Source: Aplidium turbinatum
Lineage: Eukaryota; Chordata; Ascidiacea; Aplousobranchia; Polyclinidae
DNA length: 64,000 nt
Direction: 5' to 3'
Assembly: GCA_918807975.1 (NCBI GenBank)
Contig: OU964918.1
Span: 27,140,477-27,204,476, forward strand
The translations under genes were made by a program, and so were the position numbers. Below are positions 45,119 through 55,852 of this stretch, in pieces. The notes below the pieces were generated by a model. The model had not been told where the DNA came from and made no database searches. It saw nothing but the letters and a program-made list of their open reading frames with translations. Positions within the stretch are counted from its first letter, which is position 1. Every line of letters starts with the position of its first letter.

Positions 45119-45935
45119 CAGTGGTTGATTGGTTTTGAATCTTTATCCTCGGACTGACAAAGCCTTGATTGGTTATTCCTGGTAGTTTCGCGTACTTGTA
45201 GAGGCTTTTGACGCAGGGCCGGTTACCGAGCTTGACAGAGATAAGTTTTCCGATTGTTGAAGTATTGTTGCCGGGGAATTGTTCCATTCACTAGGTGCCG
45301 CTGAATGGAGAGCAGTCCTTAACGTGCATTGCTCAAGCGCACACCCCGAGAGTCGAACTTGCGCCGCGTGATCTTGAGCCGAGCGCGTAACCACTGAGCT
45401 AACGGGGCGGACTTTTCTGGCGGACTTTTCTCAACCTTTTTTGAGTCATGGCCCCCCAGACTCTGGCTCTAAAAGACCGTGGCCCCCTTGAGTGAAATAA
45501 AAATGTATTTGTTTACTAAAAAGTCTCACTTTACCACACAGTCTTACTTTAACACTCAGTCTACCATTACAACTAAATCCAATTAACTAAAACTGCCGTA
45601 CACGTTTTTTATTTACAAAATGAAAACATCACAAAGCCACGCCAATGCTTTCTTTTTGGTAATAGACTACGCCAATAAATCAAGCGTATCCTTGATTGTT
45701 ACGTTACAATCACAAAAGTTGATGGAACATGCAGTGCGACAGAACATACGATGAAAAAACATGCTCTTAGCTAGCTTTACGATACTAACACCTACATGAG
45801 TGCTTTTTGTGTCACAATTCTACGTTTCTGCTAATTAATACATGTTATAATTCATTGATGAAGCCTTTTATCGTGGCCCCCTGAGAACGCTCTGTGGCCC
45901 CCTTGGGGGCCGAGGGCCACGGTTGAGAACCCCTG
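45119..45935. mobile_element. hAT element with a SINE inserted in its left terminal repeat
   Basis: Exact 8-bp duplications gtgtagtg at 45111-45118 and 45936-45943 bound it. The right end reads GGTTGAGAACCCCTG. The matching left end is split: CAGTGG at 45119 and TTTTCTCAACC at about 45427, with a SINE between. Inside both ends are ggccccc blocks. No transposase frame. Confidence 0.82.
45123..45411 (-). mobile_element. tRNA-derived SINE, copy 4
   Basis: Full-length member read on the minus strand, from the head GTCCGCCCCGTTAGCTCAGT to the tail CCGAGGATAAAGATTCAAAA. A short duplicated word ggcggacttttct follows it on the right. It sits in the left end of a hAT element. Confidence 0.88.
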
Positions 45936-46395
45936 GTGTAGTGACTGTAGTTTATTTGTGGATAGCATAAACTTGCTAGTCAGCAAGTGCTAGTGGAATC
46001 TGTTTCTGAAACACACTATTTTTTTCAACCTCTTTACCAAAATTACACTATTTTTTTTTCTGAAACATCGGTTCATAAACTATCATACACATTTCAAGCA
46101 CGTTTGAGCTCTTAACCGTGTGTTCCTAATGTTGAGTTTGACTTTTCTTGTTGTCTTTTGATCAGTGACCTCTGGTTGTTGTGACGAAGTGTCAAAGATG
46201 TTTAAAACGAAATCTTCTTTTCCTTTCTAAACAAGGTTTTGTGATGAACTTCGTTTGGTTTCAAAATTCAAGCAATTTCAGTTTCGTTATGATTTTCTTA
46301 TTGGCTGGGTGCGACACCGCTCCAGTGCGACACCGCACGGCGTCTGTGCGACACCGCTCCAGAGCACGTTGTGTCGCGACAAACACACGATGGAT

Positions 46396-46700
46396 GGATT
46401 GATTGAATCTTTATCCTCGGACTGGGAAATCTTCTTTGAGAGCTTAGTCCTGGCTATTTCGCATACATGTAGAGGCTTTGAAACACTGATGCAGAGCCGG
46501 TCACCTAGACTGACAAAGGGAAGTTTCCGATTGTTGAAGTCTTGTTGGCGGGAATTACTCCATTCACTAGATGCCGTTGAATGAAGAGCAGTCCTTAGAA
46601 TGCGTTGCAATAGCGCATACCCCGAGAATCGAACTAGCGCCACTTGATCTTGAAGCTTCTTCGTTACAAAATCACGCGCTAATCGAGCTATCGGGGCGGC
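46396..46700 (-). mobile_element. tRNA-derived SINE, copy 5 (full length)
   Basis: Best-preserved copy: head GCCGCCCCGATAGCTCGATT, B box GTTCGATTC, body with ggactgctcttcattcaacg, and tail CCGAGGATAAAGATTCAATC. About 300 bp; a reasonable reference for the family in this window. Just upstream (46309-46370) is a short tandem array of gtgcgacaccg words. Confidence 0.9.
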
Positions 46701-47599
46701 ATGTCAAAATAATAATTGAGATCAGCTGACTCGATTGCGTGCTCCTCAATCACATGACTCGATTGCATGTAGCCTATCATAGGACGAGAAAATATATTCC
46801 TTTCGGTGATTTTTTATCTTTTTTTTGTAATCATGCTCATCCTGGTTTCATGTTTCAGCACACCAACAAATCGAAAAGTGCGTATGCTATGCGCCTGCAC
46901 TCTGCTATAGTCCATGTTATTCCGAGCTATTGTAAGGTATTTGTCTAGTTTTTCAGACTTAAAACCAAACAATGGCAAAACTAGCTTTGGCTATGTTGTT
47001 GGAGCAAATTCCACCGCAAGCTAACTGCTGTGTTCAACCTGTGGCGCCAAATTGTGCAGTTTTCAGTAACCCTAAACATGTGCTTGTCCAAGCAAAAGCA
47101 TGTGTTTTTTTAGGCCAGGGGTGTCCATTGTCCAACACGCTAACGTGCCAATGTTTGTCTTATAACTTATTTCCTTGCCAACGTTTGGCAAGCTAAATTA
47201 TGTTTAACTTATGCTTCCTAATATTAACAAGGTGTTTTCTACCGAAAACTTATTTACATATTTTTCTACGGAACACTTGTTACATACAAAAAAAAATTGA
47301 TTAATCATGCAAATCATTTACAATGACCAAAGCTGATAATGGTGTCCCTTCCCTTTGGATCCGCAGCTACTATCACATAACCCTCGGTGGTTATGTTCAG
47401 GGCCGTTGAGAGCCAACTAATATCTGTTTTTAAGTATAACCGACTATAAGAGACCTATATAGTAGCCTATATAGGATATACAGGAAGAAAGTCAAAGAAG
47501 CTTTCATACTGTCACGTACACAAAAACTTCTAGAAGCAGATTTCACAACAAAAGTTTGCGTAACTAAAGATTACTATCAGTCAGTAATCGTGGAAACAC
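46701..47599. other. Spacer
   Basis: No gene or element recognised; short frames (46739-46948, 46972-47196) have no support. Confidence 0.4.
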
Positions 47600-47817
47600 C
47601 ACAACAGCAGTGGCGTACGCAGGGGGGGGGGGGGCATTGGGCCAAGGTCCCCCCCCCCCTTAAAAATGGTTTGGTAGTTAACAACGTAGATTAAGGCATT
47701 TAATATGTTTTGCATTGCTCTGTCAAAGCAATCACTGTAACAATGTTGTTTTATAGAATAAGCCAATACGAAATACATGGCCCAATCCACCTACCCCACC
47801 CCAGGTATGCCAATGTA

Positions 47818-48810
47818 GGGGAAAGTGGTGTAACGTAGACCAGTGTGTAATTTGGACCAGTCCCCTAACTCAAAAAATAAAAATCGTTTTGTCAGTATTT
47901 TTGAACAGCTTGAAAGAAAAAATAATAATAGCCCAGATGTGAAAAACTCAGCTCATTAGGTTTAGAAACGTGGACGGGAGATTGGAATTTGTGGTTTTGG
48001 GTATGCTGATGTTATTTTGGGGAGTTGATTGCTAAGCGCTGAGACGTTATTGGCATGACGTTTGAGTCTGATATGATGTTGGTATTATCTTTAACCTATG
48101 AGGAGATGTTGTGCTCAATTACAAGACTTGTAACCAAGTGTGGAAGTCATAGTTGGTAATTTTTAACAGTGCATGACAGTGTGTAATTTGGACCAGTCAT
48201 CTCACCTATGCAGCATCGCGTCAGTTCAAAATTCCCAAAGCTGTAGTGTTAAAACATGTCCATAACAGGCTACCAATAAATATGCTACACAAGCGTCAAA
48301 AACCATTGGTCGACAACTTGATCTTCCCGAAAATATTGAAGATCAACTGGTCAAACATGTTTTGGAAATGGAGTGAAGGTTTTATGGTTTAGGGGCCATA
48401 GATTTAAGAAAGCTTGCATATGACATTGCGTCTGCCAATAATATCAATACCCGCTTCAACAGTGAAAAGGGTCTGGCTGAAAAAGATTGGCTTAAGGGAT
48501 TCTTGAACCGTCATCCATAAATTTCATTTCGAAGACCTCAAGCAACTTCAGTTGAAATTACATACTCCAATGGTCCAAAATACACACCCCAATGGTCCAA
48601 AATACACACCATATGTGTAATTTGGACCATTTTTGAACATTTTTTATTGCTTAATTATTCTGTATTTTTTTATTGTATGTGATTTATATTTTCTACACTG
48701 GTTTGCAAGTACCTAGACTGTATCTGGGTGAAAAATAATACACATTGACCGGAAGTTAGCTGAGTTGTGCTTATTTTTCTTTAAGGGGTTCAAAATACAC
48801 ACCTTTCCCC
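47818..48810 (+). mobile_element. Pogo/Tigger-like element with transposase fragment
   Basis: The ends GGGGAAAGTGGTGTA and (inverted) GGGGAAAGGTGTGTA bound a body with repeated gtaatttggaccag words. At 48370-48520 the plus strand encodes FYGLGAIDLRKLAYDIASAN then FNSEKGLAEKDWLKGFLNRH. This matches the DNA-binding region of pogo/CENP-B-type transposases, where large animals' copies read NRFN...KLAGKDW. It has a stop soon after, and the catalytic domain is missing. Confidence 0.8.
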
Positions 48811-48917
48811 GCATAGTGTTCTGTAAGCCTATTATAGTGATTAGTGAGAGAGAAATGGATAAAGTCTAAACTAAAACCATACTGGGATATCATGAAGACG
48901 TCTGGGATATCAATGGC

Positions 48918-49426
48918 CAGTGGCGTAGCCAAGGGGGGGGGGGGGGGGGGTTGGGGGTTACAACCTCACTTTGGCACGCGTGTGACGTCACGATATTGAG
49001 AATGATGCTTTCAGTCTCTTTATGCTTGGGAATGATGCTTTCAGTCTAAAAAAAACTCGTCTAATTTTAAACAAAACTGCATTAAAAGAGCGAGTTTTGC
49101 CAATACCAAACATTCAAACATCTCAGCCAGGAATTAACAACAAGAAAACATAGAGACTTAGCTTTATTTCCGAAAAATGCCGAAGAAAACATGATCATAT
49201 CCTTTTGCTATGCCACCTGACAGCACCATTTTACAGGAATATTCATACCCACATTTTTGTTGAAAATGCTCTCAGAATGCACCAAATTCAAACTAATCTT
49301 TCAAAATTTTCTGGGGAAGGCCCCCCAGACCCCCCGCCGCTGGGTGTCGTCTAAAGCGAAAACGCCGTCGGGCTTCGCCGGCCGTCAAACCCCCCCCCCC
49401 TTTCAAAATTCCTGGCTACGTTACTC
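48918..49426. mobile_element. Non-autonomous hAT, CAGTGGCGTAGCC family, copy 2
   Basis: Same ends and interior as 8633-9120. Target duplication tcaatggc (48910-48917) and tcaatgcc (49427-49434). Inserted in the larger hAT 47608-49475. Confidence 0.88.
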
Positions 49427-49722
49427 TCAATGCCCCCCCCCCCCCCCCCTTGAGAAAATTCTGCGTACGCCACTGCACAACAGTATTACACAATAAAATA
49501 GTTCACCTATTCAAAAACAAAAATGTAACCTACCGCGGGACGCGAAATTTTTTTCCCACGAATTTTCTGTCTCATGTGCATATTTCTGTAAGTGTAGCCA
49601 ATACTGGTTACCGCGCACGGTAACTGTTTTTACCGATTCATTTTTTCGCGCTGTTTTCAAAGTCAGCAGCCAATTTTCGCCCCCCAGGTCCAAATCTAAA
49701 CATTGAATTTGAAATAAACGTA

Positions 49723-50156
49723 GCCTGGAGCATGGCCACCTAAAGATACGGCCTGATTTGTCACATTTTGCAGAAATTTCCAGGTTTTGCTAACTTTTGG
49801 CGAATGTTTAAATAAGTTTTTCTAAAAATTATATTCTTACGCTTTCTTTACTGTTTTCCCCAGATGACACAATAGGTTTTAACATCCTCAGATGTTGAAA
49901 AACAAAGAAGATTTGATTTTGAAGATTTTAGTCAGACTGTTAATTTTTCTATAACAATCTGATTCAGCGTTTTTCAACTTACTTTTTCTCATTTGCTACT
50001 GCTTCCCCAAGGCAACAATAAGCTTTTATATCATTAGGAGACAGCAAAAAGTAAAAATATCTTAGAAAGTATCAGTCAAACACTAGCAGTAGCTGTAATC
50101 AAAATCTGCAAAATGTGACAAATCAGGCCGCATCTCCAGTTGGCCATGCCTGGAGA
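49723..50156. mobile_element. MITE with about 50-bp inverted ends
   Basis: Both ends carry, in inverted order, gcatggcca and cggcctgatttgtcacattt followed by tgcaga. The interior is AT-rich and non-coding. No certain target duplication; superfamily unknown. Confidence 0.7.
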
Positions 50157-50317
50157 CACACCTAGTCTAGTCAAGTTTAAAAAAGTTGAGAAAAGAAATT
50201 GATTCTGGTCACTCTAAAAGTAAGATTTTCCGAATTGATTAAGAATTAAACCTAACCCTAAGAATTAACCCTAACCCTACTTTTTTTAAAAGCTTTTGTG
50301 CGCGGCAAAAATTAATT

Positions 50318-50400
50318 TAAAAAAATGACTTTGATGGGCGTCGAACCGTTGTCCTCACGAACATAAGGCACAAGATGAAACCACTGAACTAAACACGCCA
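50318..50400 (-). mobile_element. tRNA-like sequence (SINE head or tRNA pseudogene)
   Basis: Read on the minus strand it contains TTTAGTTCAGTGGTTTCATC (A box) and ACGGTTCGACGCC (B box) at tRNA spacing. The acceptor stem does not pair convincingly, so it is not called as a working tRNA. Confidence 0.4.
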
Positions 50401-50710
50401 ACGAAAAACGTTTGCATTCACACGGTATTAATACTAAGTCTATGTGTAGTAACAGAAAGTTCGAGGGAAAAAAGTTCGCCCGCGGGGATACGCATATTGA
50501 TTGTGACACTGTCCAACAGATAGTTTTTACCTGTTCCAGCCTCCTTGATAAAGTCAGTCGTGCTGATTGACGAAACTTCGGAAATAAAGCTGTTAGCATT
50601 GTCAACGTTTAGCGATAGCCTAATTTGCAATTGCTAGTGTAGAGAACCGGAAGATCGCAAGAGAATAATTTATATCCACTCGTAAAATCTACCGTAAGTA
50701 GGCTACTGTT

Positions 50711-51237
50711 TGTCACAATCAATAAGTAGCCCACACGGTATGCTACATCATGTGTCTTGACCAGAACAATGAATTCCTATGACGTAACATTATCGTACTT
50801 TCTCGAAGTTACTGGTCAAAACAAACCAGCTGTAAATAGTGGCGTAATTTGCGTAATTGATTATGGAGATGATTGTTGAGCTTGAGAATTGAATTGAAGT
50901 TGAAATTGTTGAATACGAATAGATGAGAGTTGGTGCCATTAGAAGGTATGATCGAGATTAGAGTTGTATGAGAAGCTGTGAGTGAAGTAACCTACGTTGA
51001 AGTCGATTATAAGTTACAGATGTTGGAATCTATTGCTGTTCACAGTTATTTTGATTATTTGTTGGAAGTGCTGAACCATTCGTTAAAGTCTTTCAAGAAT
51101 TTTCATTTATCATCTCACAAGTAGAACTATTCGACCATTTACGAGTATTTGACTGTTTTACGTTGATATCCGAATAAACTACGTCATTAATCTTTTTCAA
51201 GTCTCTTTCCTGGCAAGAGATAGAAATAATCGTGACA
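50711..51237 (+). mobile_element. Solo LTR, older relative of the 25-28.5 kb element
   Basis: A 527-bp unit starting TGTCACAATCAA and ending AATCGTGACA has perfect 5-bp duplications ctgtt at 50706-50710 and 51238-51242. Its end (ctggcaagagatagaaat) and the tctcgaagttactgg block match the LTRs of the element at 25085-28502, in plus orientation. It is clearly diverged from them, so it belongs to an older subfamily. A lone LTR of this kind is what recombination between two LTRs leaves. Confidence 0.85.
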
Positions 51238-51607
51238 CTGTTACAACGGTTGCTTCAAGTTTAAAGTACGGTAGCTGATACTTTGTATCAGTTGATGGAG
51301 CATATACTTCATAATCGTACATTTTTCTCATTCCTCTACAAACAATGCAGAAATATCTGAACAAAAGATTCTATTAATTTTTATGCGAAAAGCGTTGCTA
51401 AAACACCAGACACAGTTCAAAAAATGAAACAAGTTATTTTATCTAGATCTTGTAGGCCTACTAAAACTTCTTTGCTTAATCACAGCAAAAAAGTTTGAAG
51501 ATAAAAGCTAAACGCCCGAGCAAAACTCTTTGTCCTACACTTCCCACAGCCACTTACAACAAGGCATTAAATTTATCAACGCATCTGACTGCAATATTTT
51601 TCCACAA
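51238..51607. other. Spacer downstream of the transporter gene
   Basis: Contains the presumed 3' UTR of the minus-strand transporter. No clear polyadenylation signal was picked out. Confidence 0.4.
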
Positions 51608-54600
51608 TCAAACCATATCAGCTATTTCTTGCATGAGAATTTGTTGGTTTTCGTCTCCGTTTCTATCACGAGCAGCTTCTTCCTTTCGCTTCTTCTTTTT
51701 CATGTAAGTAGAAGCCGGGATTTCAAGCCACAAAACCAGAGATGCGATTAAGAAACAAAATGAAGAAAGGATAAAGCTACTTCGATAGGACTGAGTCGCG
51801 TCAAACATTGCACCTGGAAATAGGAAAACCATTTTTTTGTGAAAACCCATAGCTATGTAAACCGTACAATATCTACAAACAACAATTCCAATATCAGTGA
51901 AAACTACGTATTGAGCTTCTTGAATGTGAATCGCAACTCTTCTGCTAATCTGACAAACTTCTTTTAAATGATTAAAGCCACTAAAAAGAAGCACACCATT
52001 TTTATGTATCATAGTTTTGTTAGTATTTGTGCTGGAAATTGATATATTGTACTTAATTACTTAAATTTTTATGGTTATTTTTATTAATACACCCCAACTT
52101 TCCATAAATCGTGCTCTTACGATCATCGTGGTAGTGTCTAAATTTGCAAACAAAATAAAGAAGTTTGTATAACTCCTACCTGCTACTGGTGGTCCCACAA
52201 GTTGGCCACACACACCACTAAAAAACAAACAAAAGCCATAGGCACTACGCAAGAGACCAACTCCCAAGGTGTCAACTGTTACTGGCAAAATGTTGCCTGT
52301 AAACATGAACAGAAAAAATGAGACGTTAAAATAGTGTATTTTCTAATGCTGAAAAATTTACCAATACAGTACTCTCCGCTTATTAAGTCCACCACGGACC
52401 AGATCATTTTAGGCTTATTAAGCGAGTGGGCCTATTAAACATGGGCTTAATAGGCAGGGACTATACTGTATAAGACTTTACATTATCCACTTTTCAAGTG
52501 AAAACCTTGGTACAACGTTGATAAAACACTAAAAGATTGAGAAAGCAGTAAATTGCTGCTAAATCTAGGTTACTGTTCTAATTGATTGTTTACTTTCGAA
52601 CTGAGAAAGCCTCCTTAAAAGCTTAATTTTGAACATTATGCACATTCGTATGAGTTTGAACCACTTACGTAGACTCGGACGGCAAGTTTCACAGCTGGAA
52701 GTTTCCACTGATTGACGTGTTGTTGTCGATAAATTTCTTCATCTATTTGGATCGGCTGAATCGACAGCTCTCCATGAAATGTGTGGCTCAAGCGCACACG
52801 CCAGAGTTGAACCATTGTTGTTTGATCTCACCATTTATTTGATCACAGATCGGATCGGAGCGTTTATTCAAATAAGCTATCAGAGAAGAATTAAACTAAT
52901 AGACGTTAACTAAGGTATTTCAGTGTAGCATAAAATCTCTCAGTGTTTGCTGTTTGCAATCTACTGTATTGCAGCACTTTAAAATACGTTTCAAGCAAGA
53001 TTAATATAGTAATTAAACTAAGTATTAGAAAATAAGTATAACCTTGCCAGCTTCCAGAGCCACATCCAAAAATAACACAATAGACACTCATTGTCAGGAA
53101 GGAATTAGTTAACAAACTCATGGCTGTGGCAATGCACATAACACCGATATATATCTTGTGTAGGTGGATTCTTCTAATGAATCCTTTGTCTGCCATAGCA
53201 CCAGAAGATAACTGAGCTATAACTTCAGACAGTCCAATAAGAGACAACAGCATTGCCGATTGATATTCACCTATCCCCATTAGTTTAGCTCTTGCCACTA
53301 TGTGAACGAGTGTGATGGAATATCCAAATTGTGTGAGAACTAAGTTTGTTGTTAAAACTGCCCACAACGGGTTTTTCAGCAAAGAAAAGTCAAGAGTTTT
53401 CTTCTTCTTTGGTTCATAAACCGGATCTATTCTTGGAAAGTGCTCGAATATCAAGGATTCAGTCACTCCGTATTGTTTGACTCGATCCTCGATTTCTCGC
53501 TGCAAAGCTTTGATTTTCTTCTTATCGACCATAAGCGCTCTCCTTGCAACGATGCCCGGTTTGTGCTCGTCCGACTCGTCGCAGTTGCTAAAGTTCTTTC
53601 CACTCGTTTGAGGTTTCAGATTCATGCGATGCTTTAGCATAGTCTGGTCAGGTTTAAACTCAAGCTCTTCTTTTAACCGAACAGGTTTGAAAAGCATGGC
53701 GCACACAAACAGATGCAGTTCCAAGCCACCTATGACAAGAAGACAGCCCTGCCACCCATAAGAATCCACCAACAACTGCAGAATCGGCGCCAAAAAGAAG
53801 GTTGCTGCTCCTCCAGATCTTGATAATCCATTGGCCAATGAACGACGGACTTTAAAATATCGACCAATCATAGTAAGTGCTGGAAGAGAAGCCAAAGCAA
53901 ATCCGAACCCTGAAATATAACTTTATCATTCATAGAAAACGTGATCTGAAATCACACGAGAGATGCATTTTTTTTTTTTAAACAAACAACATTATAGCCA
54001 GAAGCCTAAAAAGTTATAACTTTTACAGCAAATTATATTGAAACTGTGGTTTTATTGGCTACGTGGCTGAGTAGTGAGAACGTCTGCGCGATGCTCGAAG
54101 AAATGTCGGTTCAACAGAGCATGCGGCTGTGTCTCGGCAAGGCACTTAATGACATGCTGTAATAATTGGGAGCAGTTGTCTTGATGGTAACATGTCGCTT
54201 CGCTGCTACTAGTTGTCTGTTGTGTCGCGTCTGTAATAGCAGTATACTATATATTATTGCAATGCGCACAAAATAAAATATGATTATTACATCATTTAAA
54301 ATTCAAGACGTCATGTAATGACTTGACATGTAAACACTGAATCAATTGAGCAGAGAAAGTGTAGTTGATTTTTAAGTTGATATCTTACCGGATATGCAGC
54401 CTAAAGTTCCATAAAGGTGAAATGGAGACTGGGCAAAAAAGCTTGCTACCATACCAAGAAACACAAGCAAGCCGCCTGCCGCAACCACCTTTTGTTCTCC
54501 AAACTTATTGCTCAAAGCAGCCGCTAGAGGTGCTGTGGCAAAAAGTAACTTGTCATTTCCTCTTTTTAGCATTTTTAGGTGATTCAAAGCTTGAATGCCA

Positions 54601-55852
54601 TTTTAATCAAAGGTTACTTTTTTCTGATGGTAGTTTTACATCGTTTAACGTAAAAAATCTTGCACAACACTTCATGTAGCTTCACAACTTAATCAGTGTA
54701 AACACTAAACTTTGACTTTTAATATTGTAGCAACAATAAAAATCCATAGCCATATTCTTAACATTAAACTTAACAAATTGACAAACTAAAAAAATTTACG
54801 GAACGAATTGTTGAATACATCCTCCAGGAATACACGAAAAAATGGATCACTACTTTGATGTAGGCTATAACATGACTGCTAACAAATTACAGAAAGTGCT
54901 GTTTTGATTAGGCTAAGTCTTAAGATTTCATACTTACAGTATTTATTTTTTCAACTTCAAAAGTGCTACTTAACTATGAAAAGTTACCATTACCGTCTAG
55001 CCACGTTAAAAAATGATGTAAAATTACAGCTTTTGTGGGCTGGGCAATGCTTTGTATGAAACTCTATCTCACCTGCGGTGGCTCTCATCGACAAGGAGAT
55101 GGAATTAATCCACGAGATGGAACTAGCGTTTTCTTGAAAGTACGAGCGAAATGCGGGAAACAATACACCAAACGACTTTAGCATCCCGATCACCAACATG
55201 TTGTCAATCCAAACTCCAACGACGATAACCCAACCCCACCCTCCATCAGGAGGTTCTACGTACCTTGCACAACAAATACGAAGTTAGTCGCATAAGAAAC
55301 TTTACACTTATGACTACGCCTGGACTGCGTAAGCATTCCAGAATGTACTGTTGACGCTTGGTGGGGTTCTCAACTGTATTGACAATATTACCGTACCTGC
55401 AATCTTTTCAAACCCACTCAATTTCTATCAAATGCGGTATTTTCTTTTAGTGATCTCATCATGTGCAACATAGCGGTTGTAAGTGAATGGGAGGTTTTGT
55501 GAGAAATGTACTCAATCTCATAGGTGCAAGTCATCCTTATAAGTTTATAACCACAGCAAAAAGCGATATATATTGGTAAATAAATTAACTTAGGTTGTGG
55601 CTATAAAGTTTGCAATACAACAGATATGCAAACGAGGTATTCCTGCATTTCGTTCTTAAAATCCTGATTCTTTATGACGTACTTTTTGTGATTTACAACT
55701 ATCGGTTCTTTGTCCTTCAAGTTGGGCCTTCGTGACCCCTCTGTGCTGGTGGATGATATCGTCGATGAACAAGAGGGATGAGAGACTCTTGCAGGAACGC
55801 TTGACGTCACAATCGAAAGAAAAAGGCAGCTGTCTCTGTTGTTATCTGTCAT
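51608..55852 (-). CDS. SLC16/monocarboxylate-transporter-like protein, complete, six exons
   Basis: Exons on the minus strand are 55852-55683, 55263-55073, 54532-54389, 53909-53043, 52296-52180 and 51813-51608, with consistent phases (2,1,1,1,1), giving 564 residues. The family is a 12-helix plasma-membrane transporter of monocarboxylates, thyroid hormones or aromatic amino acids, often with proton coupling. Signatures are PPDGGWGWVIVVG opening helix 1 (residue about 61) and YFKVRRSLANGLSRSGG at helix 5. A hydrophilic loop of about 90 residues (LKEELEF to PKKKKTLDF) separates helices 6 and 7. The last helices include GNILPVTVDTLGVG and GPPVAGAMFDATQSY. The N-tail (56 residues) and C-tail (KKKKRKEEAA) are cytosolic by family rule. 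The start is the first ATG in exon 1. Substrate cannot be told from sequence. Confidence 0.93.
52365..52470. mobile_element. Tigger-type MITE in transporter intron
   Basis: The 106-bp element has inverted ends TACAGTACTCTCCGCTTATT and TACAGTATAGTCCCTGCCTA, bounded by TA. It has the CAGT...CCGCTTA look of pogo/Tigger ends and no coding capacity. It lies in the intron between exons 5 and 4. Confidence 0.75.
52580..52883 (-). mobile_element. tRNA-derived SINE, copy 6 (old, diverged)
   Basis: Follows the layout of the copy at 46396-46700 (tail, ggaagtttcc, attg...cttgttg, gctctccat, ctcaagcgcaca) but with many substitutions, so it is the oldest member seen. It lies in a transporter intron. Confidence 0.65.
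54056..54280 (+). mobile_element. tRNA-derived SINE, third family
   Basis: Contains TGGCTGAGTAGT (A box), GGTTCAAC (B box) and a conserved-looking ggcaaggcacttaatgacat, ending in an A-rich tail (tgcgcacaaaataaaat). It lies in the transporter intron between exons 4 and 3. Confidence 0.55.

Larger units (their letters stand above)
47608..49475. mobile_element. hAT element, CAGTGGCGTACGCAG ends, holding two more elements
   Basis: The ends CAGTGGCGTACGCAGGGG and TTCTGCGTACGCCACTG are inverted, with perfect duplications cacaacag at 47600-47607 and 49476-49483. Long G runs on the left and C runs on the right lie just inside. A pogo-like element and a second hAT are nested in it. Confidence 0.92.

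Noticed and set aside
46309-46370. CRISPR-like short tandem repeats (gtgcgacaccg)
   Set aside because: A few short adjacent units without regular spacers, in a eukaryotic context.
50318-50400. Functional tRNA on the minus strand
   Set aside because: A and B boxes are present but the acceptor stem is not convincing; listed only as tRNA-like.
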